Translations under genes and position numbers: made by a program | The notes under the pieces: generated by a model | Seen by the model: only the letters and a program-made list of their open reading frames with translations | Database searches by the model: none | Told to the model about the DNA's origin: nothing | Shown here: positions 33,134-42,831 of the stretch, one piece after another | Position numbering within the stretch: the stretch's first letter is position 1 | Layout: each line of letters starts with the position of its first letter | Source: Candidatus Thorarchaeota archaeon | GTDB taxonomy: Archaea; Asgardarchaeota; Thorarchaeia; Thorarchaeales; Thorarchaeaceae | DNA length: 64,000 nt | Assembly: GCA_003345555.1 (NCBI GenBank) | Contig: PRDJ01000077.1 | Location: forward strand, 1-64,000 | Reading direction: 5' to 3'

Positions 33134-34135
33134 ATGGCGGGAGACCTTGAACGTGCTCTCTCCAAGCTAAGAACTGACAATCAGGTGTTAGGGTATTCCC
33201 TGATGACCAAAGTGGGGCGGCCGTTTATCAGCTTCTCGTTTCCCGGTGACATATTCCCGCGTGTAAAAGATAGCATCAAGCTCTACAAGTCGGATCTTCG
33301 GCTCATGACGATTGACACCGAGAAAGGACTTGTGGTGTTGTCACCAGTGGATGCCAACTGGATTCTGACCGTGCTTTACATACACGAGCTTCAGCTGGGG
33401 GTGGCAATAGCCAAGACAAAGAATGTCCTTAGGTTGCTGGAAGGGATTGAATTGCCTCCTCCCCCTGAAGACTTCGAAGACTCTGCTGAAGCCAACCTTC
33501 AGGTACTTCAGAGCATTGCGATCAAAGCGGCGTCGACAGCCCCTGGGGCATCCGAAGCGGTGATGACATCCCCTCAGGCCAAGTCTTTGCCTTCTGTTGC
33601 ACCTGCCCCGAAGGCCGCGATTGAGAAGCAATCGCCGAGTCCAGATGATTTCTATGTTCTGCCTACCACGATTCCGAAAAAGGGCGAGACCCATTCTAAT
33701 GCTCTCTCTCTTGACTCTGTACTTTGTTCAGAGATGAAGAAGGTATACAGAAACTTCGGATTCGACGTGCTGATGTTGGTCGATGGGAGCCGCACGGTCA
33801 CACAGATAGCCGAGTCCATGTTTCAGCCAAACGAAAGAGTCGCGTCATTCCTGAAGTGGGCTGCATCAAAAGGCATCGTGGCCTTACCTGAAGCCAAGGA
33901 AAGAACTCCCGAGGAGAAGGCGAGTCCTTCGATGGGCCGCTTTGTGAAGTGTCCCCTGTTTGAGGGAGACCTGAGCAAGGTCAAGAGCGAGGATGTCCCG
34001 ATATTGAAGCTCTGTGATGGTTCAAGGACACCAGAGAAAATTGCAGAGGAGACAGGCAGTCCACAAGTGAGAGTCATTCAAGTGCTGGCGCTGTATCGTC
34101 GACTCGGGCTCAAAATGATCGGAAAGGCAGTCTAG
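33134..34135 (+). CDS. Roadblock-like domain protein with two winged-helix-like repeats (copy B)
   Basis: This 333-residue ATG-initiated protein is the paralogue of 30278-31210. The N-terminal roadblock-like part shares the PFISFSFP, VDANWILTV and IELPPPP blocks. A longer alanine/proline/serine linker (residues 115-190) separates it from the winged-helix-like repeats (FGFDVLMLVDGSRTVTQIAES and LKLCDGSRTPEKIAEETGS). The repeated LxDGxRTxxxIA motif marks each repeat. It is followed 32 bases later by a Bet3/V4R gene, repeating the gene order of copy A. Confidence 0.72.
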   Translation: MAGDLERALSKLRTDNQVLGYSLMTKVGRPFISFSFPGDIFPRVKDSIKLYKSDLRLMTIDTEKGLVVLSPVDANWILTVLYIHELQLGVAIAKTKNVLRLLEGIELPPPPEDFEDSAEANLQVLQSIAIKAASTAPGASEAVMTSPQAKSLPSVAPAPKAAIEKQSPSPDDFYVLPTTIPKKGETHSNALSLDSVLCSEMKKVYRNFGFDVLMLVDGSRTVTQIAESMFQPNERVASFLKWAASKGIVALPEAKERTPEEKASPSMGRFVKCPLFEGDLSKVKSEDVPILKLCDGSRTPEKIAEETGSPQVRVIQVLALYRRLGLKMIGKAV

Positions 34136-34167
34136 ACGTTCTTAGATTGCTCAAAGAGGTTTGATAA

Positions 34168-34641
34168 TTGCCAAAGATAGAGAATCCACTTCTTCTCAGC
34201 CTCTACTCCAAGGTCGTTGACCAGGTTCTGTCAGAGACCAACAACATCGACGAAGCGAATCGACGGCTGAGAGACATAGGACGCGAGGTGGGATCCCAGA
34301 TATACCTCACGACGGACATTGTGGATAGGACCAAGGATACTATTACGACTCGTGAAGATGTTTCGAAGCTGGTTGAAATCATCTTCAGGGTGCTCTACGA
34401 CAAGAAGCCAACGTTAGTAGACATGGAGACAGCTCGTGGCTCAGTCAGAGTAACGGACGAGTCGTGTATCTGGTGTCAGGACGTTCATCTCGAAGGCATG
34501 GCCGGTTTCGGCTACTGCGAAGTTTTCAGTGGCATATTGGAGTCCCTGCTAGCTTTCAAGGGTGTCGAGGCCAAGGTCTTCCAGGAAATGTGCCGTGCAA
34601 CAGGCGCTGACAGCTGCGAATGGAATATCCGCTTGCAGTAG
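34168..34641 (+). CDS. Bet3/V4R (TRAPP-like) domain protein (copy B)
   Basis: The 157-residue protein starts at TTG 34168 with GAGG nine bases upstream. NIDEANRRLRDIGREVGSQI corresponds to the Bet3 helix block; CIWCQD, GFGYCEVFSGILESLLAF and QEMCRATGADSCEWNI form the V4R-type core and hairpin. Compared with copy A it lacks about ten N-terminal residues. The paired cysteines may hold zinc or form a ligand pocket. It probably forms homo- or heterodimers with the neighbouring Bet3-like proteins, as Bet3 subunits do. Confidence 0.78.
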   Translation: MPKIENPLLLSLYSKVVDQVLSETNNIDEANRRLRDIGREVGSQIYLTTDIVDRTKDTITTREDVSKLVEIIFRVLYDKKPTLVDMETARGSVRVTDESCIWCQDVHLEGMAGFGYCEVFSGILESLLAFKGVEAKVFQEMCRATGADSCEWNIRLQ

Positions 34642-34702
34642 GAAAACCATCACAAAGAACTTAACGCTGGATGAGAAACAGCCGCTGGCGAGAGAGACTC
34701 CT

Positions 34703-35251
34703 ATGTCGAAGACTCCAGAGGCTGTTCCTTGGTGGCTGGGCAAGCTAAAAGAACGCGACCTCATGAGGGCATTTTTTGCAAAGACGTGGACCAAAATCGG
34801 CAACAGAGTCGAAGTTATGTTTCCCGACAAAGTCCGCGATCTCTATTACAGCGCTGGTCGGCTCGCGGGTCTTGAGACGCAACGCGAGTATTTCAAACTG
34901 GGGAGGCAGAGGCCGCCCGGTGACTTCAAGGGCATTGTTGAGTTTATCAAGATGGCGCTCTCTATCCTGATAGTTCCATTCGGCGATGTCAAAATATCTC
35001 GCCTCTACAAGCTATTCTTGGATGAAGAGGCAGTGATAGAGATTCAAGACAACCCATATGCATCAGGCATGAAAACACCCGAGCCTTCGTGTTACTTCTT
35101 AAGAGGCTTCATCGAAGCCGTCCTCGAGTATCTGACTGATTCCAACAAGATTGTGTACGAGAAACTCGTCGTTGTAGAGGAGACATGCATGGCTTCAGGC
35201 GGCGAGGCATGCACCTTCAAGATGACACTGACCTACCCTGCCCGCGGCTGA
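34703..35251 (+). CDS. Third Bet3/V4R-like protein
   Basis: ATG 34703 gives 182 residues; the longer frame upstream overlaps copy B and is not similar to anything. The core has SCYFLRGFIEAVLEYL and the C-terminal hairpin EETCMASGGEACTFKMTL, the same plan as copies A and B. The N-terminal part is longer and basic, with an LYYSAGRLAG block in place of the G-x-x-x-G helix, and it lacks the CxxC of the others. It is divergent enough to serve as a distinct subunit of a hetero-oligomer. Confidence 0.7.
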   Translation: MSKTPEAVPWWLGKLKERDLMRAFFAKTWTKIGNRVEVMFPDKVRDLYYSAGRLAGLETQREYFKLGRQRPPGDFKGIVEFIKMALSILIVPFGDVKISRLYKLFLDEEAVIEIQDNPYASGMKTPEPSCYFLRGFIEAVLEYLTDSNKIVYEKLVVVEETCMASGGEACTFKMTLTYPARG

Positions 35252-35377
35252 GCGTAGTCAGCACTTAGCAGAATGACATACGAAGACTCATGTGTCAAGG
35301 TTTATCCGCCTTGCAGTGGATGGTAGTACATCTGTACCACAAACATATCTCTTAATTGCATTAAACACAATTCCGGG

Positions 35378-36148
35378 ATGAGGCAAAGCATGAGCGGAAG
35401 TCAGGCCAGAAAAGCGTTCGTTCTGCTACCGCTCTTGCTCTTTTTCTCCGGGATGCTGAGCGTCTATCTGTTTCAACTTGGAGTCAATTCCCATGATTTA
35501 TCCTTCCAGAATTCCGACACGCATCCCGTCGCAATCCAGTTGGCGGACAGCGTAGTTCTGGTTGCTCCAATTGGCGCCGGAACATCCATTGTCCTTGGGG
35601 CCGGACTACTGCAATCCTCGAACGGTCAGTTTGTCTTAGCCGTAGCCATCGGAACAGTGATTGCTCAGGCTAGGCAACAGGAGCGTACTTCCCGACTTCG
35701 TGAGCGTATCCTCGATGAGGTCTCATCCAGCCCCGGTATACATCTGAGGGAAATGCACCGAATCCTTGGTTGTGCGATGGGCGCACTGCAGTACCACGTG
35801 AAGCAGCTCGAAGAACAAAGGTTCATCACATCTGTCAGGAGTGGCAACACAAGACACTTCTTCCCATCTGAGTTCTCATGTGATGAGCAGGTTCTGAAGC
35901 TGACAGCATTGATACGGAATCCAATCATCAGTTCAATAATCATGCAGTGCTTGGCCAGTGACCGGACGACCCAAGCGGACCTTAGCAGGCTCCTGTCAAT
36001 TGACAAGAGCTTGGTCTCATACTACGTAAGTCACCTGATAAGAGAGGATGTATTGAACACGATTCGTGTCTTTGGCCGCGAAAAGCCGCTGACGGTGACG
36101 GATTGGGCAAGGTATGCTCTTTCGACAGGGGAATCGGTGGTGCAGTAG
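35378..36148 (+). CDS. Membrane-anchored tandem winged-helix regulator
   Basis: The 256-residue protein has two hydrophobic helices in its first 105 residues (FVLLPLLLFFSGMLSVYLF and VLVAPIGAGTSIVLGAGLL, plus FVLAVAIGTVIA). Two winged-helix domains follow: RLRERILDEVSSSPGIHLRE with GALQYHVKQLEEQ, and IISSIIMQCLASDRTTQADLSR with KSLVSYYVSHLI. This is a common archaeal membrane-bound regulator layout. The downstream ABC transporter and FtsX permease are on the same strand 104 bases later and are likely its targets. A TATA-like TTAATTGCATTAAA precedes it. Confidence 0.8.
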   Translation: MRQSMSGSQARKAFVLLPLLLFFSGMLSVYLFQLGVNSHDLSFQNSDTHPVAIQLADSVVLVAPIGAGTSIVLGAGLLQSSNGQFVLAVAIGTVIAQARQQERTSRLRERILDEVSSSPGIHLREMHRILGCAMGALQYHVKQLEEQRFITSVRSGNTRHFFPSEFSCDEQVLKLTALIRNPIISSIIMQCLASDRTTQADLSRLLSIDKSLVSYYVSHLIREDVLNTIRVFGREKPLTVTDWARYALSTGESVVQ

Positions 36149-36251
36149 CTCACCAACCTCTATACTTAAGGCACAATCGTTTTCAATCTAGAAACGTCAC
36201 TCGGACGAATCCTCACGTTATATCAGGATTCTACGTTCAGGAGGCGACCTG

Positions 36252-36998
36252 ATGCCGAAGGAATCTACAACGACCAAGGATGATCTGAGCGAAGTCGATA
36301 CCGAAATATCGGAAGGCGTTCAGCACGCTGTCCGTCTTGTTAACGTGTCCCGCGTCTACGCAATGGGCAACACAGAGGTAGTTGCCCTGAGTGATGTGAG
36401 TCTGGATGTGACCTCTGGCGAGCTTGTGGTTGTTTCAGGGCCATCAGGTTCTGGAAAGACAACTCTTCTCAATATGATTGGTGGTCTGGACTATCCATCT
36501 AGCGGAAGAGTCCTACTCATGGACGTCCCGATCGGCGACTATGATGAATCTTTTCGGGCCACCTTTAGACTCACCAATACTGGTTTTGTCTTTCAAAGCT
36601 ACAACCTGATTTCCACGTTAACTGCCATTGAGAACGTTATGTTTCCCATGCAGTTGTCGAACAAGGATTCCAAAGAGATACGCAAAGATGCCTCGATGCT
36701 CCTTGAGCGCGTGGGGCTGTCAGATCGGCTCAATCATCTTCCTTGGCAACTGAGTTCGGGCGAACAACAGCGGGTCGCCATGGCTCGTGCAATGGCAAAT
36801 GATCCGCCCATCGTGATTGCCGATGAGCCCACAGCTAACTTGGACTCCGAAAGCGCAGAAATGATTCGTAGTCTGCTAATCAGCCTAAACAATGCAGGAA
36901 AGACTGTATTTGTGGTGTCCCATGATGAGGATATAACTGGCCTGCCAAGCGCGCGGCATCTCAGGATGGACAAGGGAGTGCTGTCTGCCAATGCGTGA
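36252..36998 (+). CDS. ABC transporter ATPase (MacB/LolD type)
   Basis: The 248-residue protein has Walker [14 protein letters not shown]-loop VFQSYNLIS, signature [14 protein letters not shown], Walker [12 protein letters not shown] and the switch histidine in VSHDED. This is the type VII ABC ATPase that works with FtsX-like permeases in mechanotransmission or lipoprotein/peptide export. About 25 extra residues precede the ATPase core. It overlaps the permease gene by 8 bp, indicating translational coupling. Confidence 0.92.
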   Translation: MPKESTTTKDDLSEVDTEISEGVQHAVRLVNVSRVYAMGNTEVVALSDVSLDVTSGELVVVSGPSGSGKTTLLNMIGGLDYPSSGRVLLMDVPIGDYDESFRATFRLTNTGFVFQSYNLISTLTAIENVMFPMQLSNKDSKEIRKDASMLLERVGLSDRLNHLPWQLSSGEQQRVAMARAMANDPPIVIADEPTANLDSESAEMIRSLLISLNNAGKTVFVVSHDEDITGLPSARHLRMDKGVLSANA

Positions 36999-38841
36999 CC
37001 TAGACTACGCATCGACCGACTTGAAGCGCCGACCATTCAGGTCCACGACCGTGCTGCTGTCAATGACAACTGTTGTTGCGTTCACAACCTTTCTTTTCCT
37101 TTTCGCGAACACGCTCTTGGACGTTACATCTGCTGTGACATCTCTCGGACTGAGTTCTCCACTTGGAGTCCTCTATGGCGCGTTCATTTGGACAACACTG
37201 GTGCTCGTCCTCATTCTAGGAGCAGTTGTTGTATCGAGTACGGTTTCATTGGAGATGGTGAGTCGGAGGAAAGACATAGGACTCATGAAATCAATCGGTA
37301 CTCTAGTGGACACGATTTTTGACCATTTCATGGCTCAGGCCGTTACGCTATTGCTAGCCAGCGTGGTACTCGGAGTAGCATGCGGCACACTAATGTACTT
37401 GGCAGGTATGCTCTGGCTCGCATATTCCATTCCGGCTCTTCAATTCTCATTCAACTACCCCCTCTACCAAATCGGAGGGCTCGCTCTGATCTATGTCTTT
37501 GTCGGCTACTTCGCCGCCCAGAAACCTATCTACGACGCAGTACAGGAGTCACCCATCTCTGCCCTGAGTCCTGATACAACTCTGAGGGTCGGACCTGCAG
37601 GTTTCCTTAGTGGATTCGGCCTTTCTTTCAGGATTGCTGCGAAGGCTACAGGGCGCCGGGTCAAGGGATCTAGGAGAGTAGTGGTCTCTCTCTTCCTAAG
37701 CGTCTCTCTTGCTTCCGTGCTTTGGATTGGCGGAGGGGTTGTCGAGAATACAACAGACGCCTATGTTGCTAGGGCAATGGGCAACAATGTCGTTGCTGTC
37801 GGCCACCCTGATGTACTGTCCGAGTACTATAGCGCGTATTCGCTTCAAGGCGCCTCGCTAAATGAGAATGTGACTTTTCTTAACAGCTCGTACGTTGTAC
37901 CCTCTTCTCTCATTCAACTGCTTGCAAATGCCCCCGGCGTGATTCAGATCGAGTCGCGGTTTGTCGTGTCCACCAGCGTCAAGGAAGGTCCTGCCATTGT
38001 CTGGAATCCGACCTTGGCACGATACGAACGAATCGGCAACGACCGAGTCTCGCAGGCGATTTTGGTGGGCGTGAATTGGTCACACACTATATCGACTTGG
38101 TATTACGAAGGAGACCCAGTGAGTAAACCAGATGAAGTCTGGATTGGAGGAAAAATGGCGACATCGATGTACGTGGATCCTCTGGTCCAGACGCTGCAAG
38201 TCCAAGGAGCTTCTCTGAGTGTCAAAGGAATTGCATTTGACATCCTCAATGGAGGGATGGTGGCCATTATGGACCTCTCCTCAATGCTGTCTCTCTGGAA
38301 TGTCACAGGAGTGAATCTGGTCCTGGTTCAGTTGTACTCCTATGATGAGTCCTACATCTCGCAGATTCGGACTATGGCTAGTGCTTTCGGCATGGACGTG
38401 TACAGACAGCAAGATGTGCTCTTGGGCAATGAAAGAACAATAGGGGGCATCTGGCTATTGATGCAGCCTCTTCCTGTGATGGCCCTTTTCAGCGCATTCT
38501 TGAGTCTGATGTACTTCCTTCTTGTCTCCGTTTTTGGCAGATTCCGTGACTACATCATAATGCGGTCAGTCGGTGCTAAACCCTCATTTGTTGCTAAGAC
38601 CATGATTGCCGAAGGACTTGGTATTGGATTGAAGGCGGGACTGCCAGCTGCCCTCGTTGCCGCCTTGGTCAGCGTCTATGGCCTCATACCTGATGCGACA
38701 GTGCCATCACTGCTCTATCTTCCGGGCATGATATTCCTCATCATGTTGTCCTTAATTGGGACAGTCCTGCTCGCGTCCATACCCGTGTACTTGATATTCA
38801 TAGGCCGATCCGACCTGAGGGTATCAGAGTTCTCGGCTTGA
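36991..38841 (+). CDS. FtsX/MacB-like ABC permease
   Basis: The 616-residue protein has an N-terminal helix, an FtsX-type block ([19 protein letters not shown] followed by two helices) and further helices near 225. A large extracellular domain spans roughly residues 245-490. A C-terminal helical FtsX half follows ([37 protein letters not shown]). The repeated R-R/G-A-K patterns are typical coupling helices. With the preceding ATPase it would drive a conformational change in, or export of, an extracellular substrate that is not identified. Confidence 0.87.
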   Translation: MRDLDYASTDLKRRPFRSTTVLLSMTTVVAFTTFLFLFANTLLDVTSAVTSLGLSSPLGVLYGAFIWTTLVLVLILGAVVVSSTVSLEMVSRRKDIGLMKSIGTLVDTIFDHFMAQAVTLLLASVVLGVACGTLMYLAGMLWLAYSIPALQFSFNYPLYQIGGLALIYVFVGYFAAQKPIYDAVQESPISALSPDTTLRVGPAGFLSGFGLSFRIAAKATGRRVKGSRRVVVSLFLSVSLASVLWIGGGVVENTTDAYVARAMGNNVVAVGHPDVLSEYYSAYSLQGASLNENVTFLNSSYVVPSSLIQLLANAPGVIQIESRFVVSTSVKEGPAIVWNPTLARYERIGNDRVSQAILVGVNWSHTISTWYYEGDPVSKPDEVWIGGKMATSMYVDPLVQTLQVQGASLSVKGIAFDILNGGMVAIMDLSSMLSLWNVTGVNLVLVQLYSYDESYISQIRTMASAFGMDVYRQQDVLLGNERTIGGIWLLMQPLPVMALFSAFLSLMYFLLVSVFGRFRDYIIMRSVGAKPSFVAKTMIAEGLGIGLKAGLPAALVAALVSVYGLIPDATVPSLLYLPGMIFLIMLSLIGTVLLASIPVYLIFIGRSDLRVSEFSA

Positions 38842-38889
38842 CGGTAATCTTCATTAGACATGGCCAACCGGAAGCGGCGGGATGTGCAG

Positions 38890-40557
38890 ATGTCAAATAT
38901 CCCTCACGAAGAGGAATACTCAATTCACTGGATTCGACAAGTTGTCGACAGCGTGTTGGAGAGAGACGTTCCGAACTACCTCATATCTACCGGAAAGAGT
39001 CCAAGCGGCAGCATTCACATCGGATCACTCCGGGAGCTGATTATAGCGGACGTGATAAAGCGTCAGCTGCAGCAACTGGGAAAGAAAGCAAAGACGATGT
39101 TCATTGTCGACGACTATGACCCTGTTCGATCGTTTCCACCCGGCATATCTCTTCCTCTCAAGGAATGGGCTGGCATGCCCTATTCGGACGTGCCGGACGA
39201 GTTCGGCTGTCACGAGAGCTTTGGATCCCATTGGGCGAATGAGTTCATTGACACGTTTTCCGAGTTCGGTCTAGCCCCGGAAATCGTTTGGACTCACGAA
39301 CTCTATGAGAAGAAAGAGATGCAGGATGCGGTTCGTATATGTTTGGAGAATACTGAGGTTATTCGAGAAATCATGATCGAGTTCGTGGCTCACGATTTCG
39401 ACGAAGAGCAGAAGAAACAGTATATTGATTCGATGAAGACATGGTTTCCAGCGTCAGTCGTATGCCCAGAATGCGGCCACCTCCAAGCCGGCGTCAAGGG
39501 CGAGATAGTCCCGAACAGGATTACTCGGTATAATAGGGACACGGAAGAGGTCACGTTTGAATGTCAAGCCTGCGGTCATACGGACACCGTCTCCAGAAGC
39601 GATCTTCGATTGAAGCTCACATGGAGAATCGACTGGCCCGCCAAATGGTACATTTTCAAAGTCACTTGTGAACCCGCAGGAAAGGACCATGCTGTCAAGG
39701 GCGGCTCATATGATACAGGGCTTGAAGTCTCGAAACGCGTGTTTGGATGGTCTGGTCCGGTGAAGGTGCCGTACGAGTGGGTACAGATAGGTGGCCACGA
39801 CATGACAACTTCCAAGGGTGTTGTTTTCAGGCCCAAGACTTGGCTATCAGTCGCCCCTCCGCAGCTCTACAGGTTTCTCATGCTAAAGACAGACCTGCAG
39901 AGGACAATCAATGTACGGCCTGAACGAATCCCTGACATGTGTGACGAATACGAGAGGTTTGAGCGGCTCTACTATCGACTTGACGATGGAGCTGACACAA
40001 AGAGGGAGCTGATCGAACTGCTCTACCCATTGAGCGAGCCGAACGGAGCTAGAGCCACTTACATTCCGAAGCTTCCATTCAAATACGCCGTCCTGATGTC
40101 TCAGCTGCAAGATATCCTCGGACGCGAAACCGTGATCGAGCGTTGTGAGGATGCCATAAAGAAACAGCACAGTATCAAGAGAATACCCAAGGGTGCTCAA
40201 TCGCTAATGACTATTCGTCTAGAACAGGCAAGAAACTGGGTTGAGCAATTTGGCTCGGCGACAGACAGGATTCGAGTGACACCTGAGGTTCCTATTGAAG
40301 TGCGTACCTCGCTGACAGCATCAGACCGAAGCTTCTTGTCAGGGATGGTCCGGGTTTTAAGCCCTCTGTCAATCAGCGATGATGAGATTCAGGCTGCGGT
40401 CTTCCAGACAGCGAGAGACTCGGGTTTGTCCGAGAAACAGGCGTTCGTTGTCCTGTATCGAGTTCTTGTCTCTCAGAAGTATGGTCCTCGGCTTGGGTCC
40501 TTCATCAATATGCTTGGCAAGGACTGGGTAGTGCACCGTATTGAGAGCGTCCTTTGA
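38890..40557 (+). CDS. lysS: Lysyl-tRNA synthetase, class I
   Basis: From ATG 38890 the 555-residue protein has the class I HIGH variant HIGS at 43-46, a FIVDDYDPVR block, two CxxC pairs of a zinc insertion (CPECGHLQAG, CQACGHTDT), and the KMSKS equivalent MTTSKG with VFRPKTWLS. The all-helical C-terminal anticodon-binding region follows. Archaea often use this class I enzyme in place of class II LysRS. ATG 38860 upstream is in frame but adds an unusual basic leader. No other tRNA synthetase gene is in the window. Confidence 0.95.
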   Translation: MSNIPHEEEYSIHWIRQVVDSVLERDVPNYLISTGKSPSGSIHIGSLRELIIADVIKRQLQQLGKKAKTMFIVDDYDPVRSFPPGISLPLKEWAGMPYSDVPDEFGCHESFGSHWANEFIDTFSEFGLAPEIVWTHELYEKKEMQDAVRICLENTEVIREIMIEFVAHDFDEEQKKQYIDSMKTWFPASVVCPECGHLQAGVKGEIVPNRITRYNRDTEEVTFECQACGHTDTVSRSDLRLKLTWRIDWPAKWYIFKVTCEPAGKDHAVKGGSYDTGLEVSKRVFGWSGPVKVPYEWVQIGGHDMTTSKGVVFRPKTWLSVAPPQLYRFLMLKTDLQRTINVRPERIPDMCDEYERFERLYYRLDDGADTKRELIELLYPLSEPNGARATYIPKLPFKYAVLMSQLQDILGRETVIERCEDAIKKQHSIKRIPKGAQSLMTIRLEQARNWVEQFGSATDRIRVTPEVPIEVRTSLTASDRSFLSGMVRVLSPLSISDDEIQAAVFQTARDSGLSEKQAFVVLYRVLVSQKYGPRLGSFINMLGKDWVVHRIESVL

Positions 40558-40641
40558 GCAAAGGGTGCTTCCGGGATTCATGCCTCAACACGTTTATTAG
40601 TCCACCAACTCGGGCACCGGCTGGATTCTGGTTCTAGGTGT

Positions 40642-41382
40642 GTGTTGTTAATGCTGGGCAGACTTCGAGAACATTATCAGAGGGCCATGATGCCTTTCGG
40701 CAAGGCACTTGCGAGAACGGGCGTCACTCCTAACCGCATAACTGCCCTGTCACTCCTTGTTGCTTTTTTCAGTGCGTATTATTTCTACATAGGCGAACTG
40801 CTTCTTGGTTTAGCGATAATGTTGCTTGCAGTGTTCATGGACATGCTTGATGGCGCGGTGGCAAGAGCCGCGAACATGGCGTCCAAGTTCGGGGCGACCT
40901 TCGATCACACGCTTGATCGATATGCCGAATTCCTGTTTATCATGGGACTGGTGATGGGCCCTACCGCTCATGTCTCTATTCCTTGGTGGCCGGTTGCTGT
41001 CGGAGATACATTCGTTCCTTGGTTCTGGGGAGTTCTTGCTCTTTTTGGCATGGTTATGGCAAGCTTCACACGAGCGAAGGCCGAGTCAGTAGGTGGAATG
41101 AAGAGCTGTGCGGTAGGGATAGCAGAACGCCAAGAGAAGCTGATTTTGATGATTGCTGGCATTCTGTTGCTTGCGATACCTCAGACGAACGTGTGGCTTG
41201 ATATTCTCGGCGCGGCGCCTGCTCCGGTCTCAGATCTCTTCTTTGCGTTAGGCATCACAAACATACTGGCGCTTTGCATGGTGATAGTTGCTGTATTGTC
41301 CCATGTGACCGTCGTGCAACGGCTTGCATATGCTCGCAAAATCATAGGTGCGTCCGAACGGGAAGCACAGGCAAGCACGTAA
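40642..41382 (+). CDS. CDP-alcohol phosphatidyltransferase, archaetidylinositol-phosphate-synthase-like
   Basis: The 246-residue membrane protein has the CDP-alcohol transferase motif D-x2-D-G-x2-A-R-x8-G-x3-D-x3-D, seen as DMLDGAVARAANMASKFG then ATFDHTLD. About six helices surround it. Archaeal members of this size join CDP-archaeol with inositol 1-phosphate. The inositol-1-phosphate synthase at 51570-52667 would provide that substrate, which favours this reaction over glycerol or serine transfer. GTG 40642 or ATG 40651 is the start. Confidence 0.83.
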   Translation: MLLMLGRLREHYQRAMMPFGKALARTGVTPNRITALSLLVAFFSAYYFYIGELLLGLAIMLLAVFMDMLDGAVARAANMASKFGATFDHTLDRYAEFLFIMGLVMGPTAHVSIPWWPVAVGDTFVPWFWGVLALFGMVMASFTRAKAESVGGMKSCAVGIAERQEKLILMIAGILLLAIPQTNVWLDILGAAPAPVSDLFFALGITNILALCMVIVAVLSHVTVVQRLAYARKIIGASEREAQAST

Positions 41383-41400
41383 CAGCCAGATGGTCAAGAC

Positions 41401-41760
41401 TTACGTGCTAGTCTTGTCGAATACCGTTTCAATGGTCTCATCGAGGAAACCTTTCGCGGTCACCATGGCTTTCCGGCCCTTGTCAGTTATACCATAGTAC
41501 TTTCTAGGAGAACCGCTTTCTTCCATTTCTTGAATAAGGCCGTCCTTTACCAAGCGATAGATAATCGCGTACCCGCTGACTGTCGCTGGAGAAAACCTGA
41601 ACCTCTCTGTCACCAGTTCCTTAATCTCATACCCGTAGTGTGGCCGTTCTTGCAGCAAACGGAGAATGTAGATCCATAGCATCTCCTTAGTGAGTTTGTT
41701 TACGAGTCTAGTGACTGCCTTAGGTTGAGCCGATGGCTCGGGGTCCGATACTCGCGGCAT
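41401..41760 (-). CDS. PadR-family transcriptional regulator
   Basis: The 119-residue protein has the PadR winged helix: MLWIYILRLLQERPHYGYEI, VSGYAIIYRLVKDGLIQ, RKYYGITDKGRKAM. A short C-terminal helix follows. It overlaps the stop codon of the TrmY gene upstream (TAATG), so it is probably co-translated with it. The signal it senses is unknown; PadR proteins often respond to aromatics or antibiotics. Confidence 0.88.
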   Translation of the reverse strand: MPRVSDPEPSAQPKAVTRLVNKLTKEMLWIYILRLLQERPHYGYEIKELVTERFRFSPATVSGYAIIYRLVKDGLIQEMEESGSPRKYYGITDKGRKAMVTAKGFLDETIETVFDKTST

Positions 41761-42353
41761 TAATCATTCATCCTCTCGTATTCTGATATGACGGCTGCCA
41801 CGCAATGGCTGCCCAAGTAACTGGTCTTTCCGAATGAAACATGAGGTATCCCGTACTGGTCAGCTATTTGAAGCGTCTTCGTGTCAAAGCCTTGATGGTC
41901 TCCGAGAATAAAACTGTTCTCAGCATTCCTGCACAGGTCTGAGACCTCCGAGAAGGGTTTGCCGTCAGCTTCCAAAAGCCAGACTGAGGAATCGGCGGTG
42001 GCCCTGCTGACCTTGATGGCCTGCTCTAGGCCGGATTGTCTGACCTTCACGAAGCCAGGCGGCCTACCTGCAAGAGAATCCTTGATTACTTGGGCCCATC
42101 TCACCTCACCTAGAGGCAACAATGGGCCGGGTTCGCTGAAAGTGAGTGTGACCGAATCTTGGAGAATCGCACTTAGCTCTAGATGAGGTCTTGGCCATGA
42201 ATCCGGTGCCCAATCGAAACAAGCACTGAGGTCGCGGCACAGAATATCTATCCTCTTTCCTGAACTTGGCAAGTCTTTCATGAGGAAATCATCTTTCGTT
42301 GGAGCGTGAGGCAGAATCTGAATGAACTTCAACAGCTGAGATGGCTTTGTCAT
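41760..42353 (-). CDS. trmY: TrmY, tRNA pseudouridine-54 N1-methyltransferase
   Basis: From ATG 42353 the roughly 197-residue SPOUT-family protein shows LKFIQILPHAP at the start, RIDILCRDLSACF, FILGDHQGFD and the knot region SFGKTSYLGSHCVAAVISEYER, which binds S-adenosylmethionine. TrmY methylates pseudouridine-54 to N1-methylpseudouridine in the T loop of archaeal tRNA. It is on the same strand as eS26 and PadR. Confidence 0.88.
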   Translation of the reverse strand: MTKPSQLLKFIQILPHAPTKDDFLMKDLPSSGKRIDILCRDLSACFDWAPDSWPRPHLELSAILQDSVTLTFSEPGPLLPLGEVRWAQVIKDSLAGRPPGFVKVRQSGLEQAIKVSRATADSSVWLLEADGKPFSEVSDLCRNAENSFILGDHQGFDTKTLQIADQYGIPHVSFGKTSYLGSHCVAAVISEYERMND

Positions 42354-42432
42354 TCGGCCTACCAACTATCATGTTGAGCTTGACATTTCCGAAATGGCGG
42401 GTGTCCCGGAAGCTAACATCTCGATGACAATC

Positions 42433-42717
42433 TTAACGCTTGGACTCGTCTTTCCTGTCTACATGCTGCCTGATCTGGAGTTTGCCCGAGTGAATTGCAC
42501 AACTGATGCAGTAGTAGCTCGTCAGACGTCTCGTTTCTATGTAGCTGCCCTGCTGTCTAAGCTCTCGTGCTAGCTGTGGGTCCACAGAGGAGACACGCTT
42601 GGTGAACTTCTTGGCCTTATCGGCTGGCACAAGGCGTCCGCACCTAGAACACTGTACATTGTGTGACGCACCGTGACCGCCCTGATGTCGACCACCAGAC
42701 TTTCTTTTCTTTGCCAA
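42433..42717 (-). CDS. rps26e: Ribosomal protein eS26
   Basis: The 94-residue basic protein matches eS26: an N-terminal KKRKSGGRHQGGHGAS, the zinc pair CSRCGRLVPADKA, and YCISCAIHSGKLQIR near the end with the second CxxC. In eukaryotes eS26 binds the mRNA exit channel of the small subunit. Among archaea it is restricted to some lineages, including Asgard and Crenarchaeota. Confidence 0.93.
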   Translation of the reverse strand: MAKKRKSGGRHQGGHGASHNVQCSRCGRLVPADKAKKFTKRVSSVDPQLARELRQQGSYIETRRLTSYYCISCAIHSGKLQIRQHVDRKDESKR

Positions 42718-42831
42718 AGTCTTGCCCCACCAACAAGTGGATTCTGGCCCCGCCTCCTCGAGGGTCCTTAAAACCTTGTGCCTACTGCACTGATGCTACT
42801 GGACATAGGAGTCCGACGTCGTCGCACTCCA

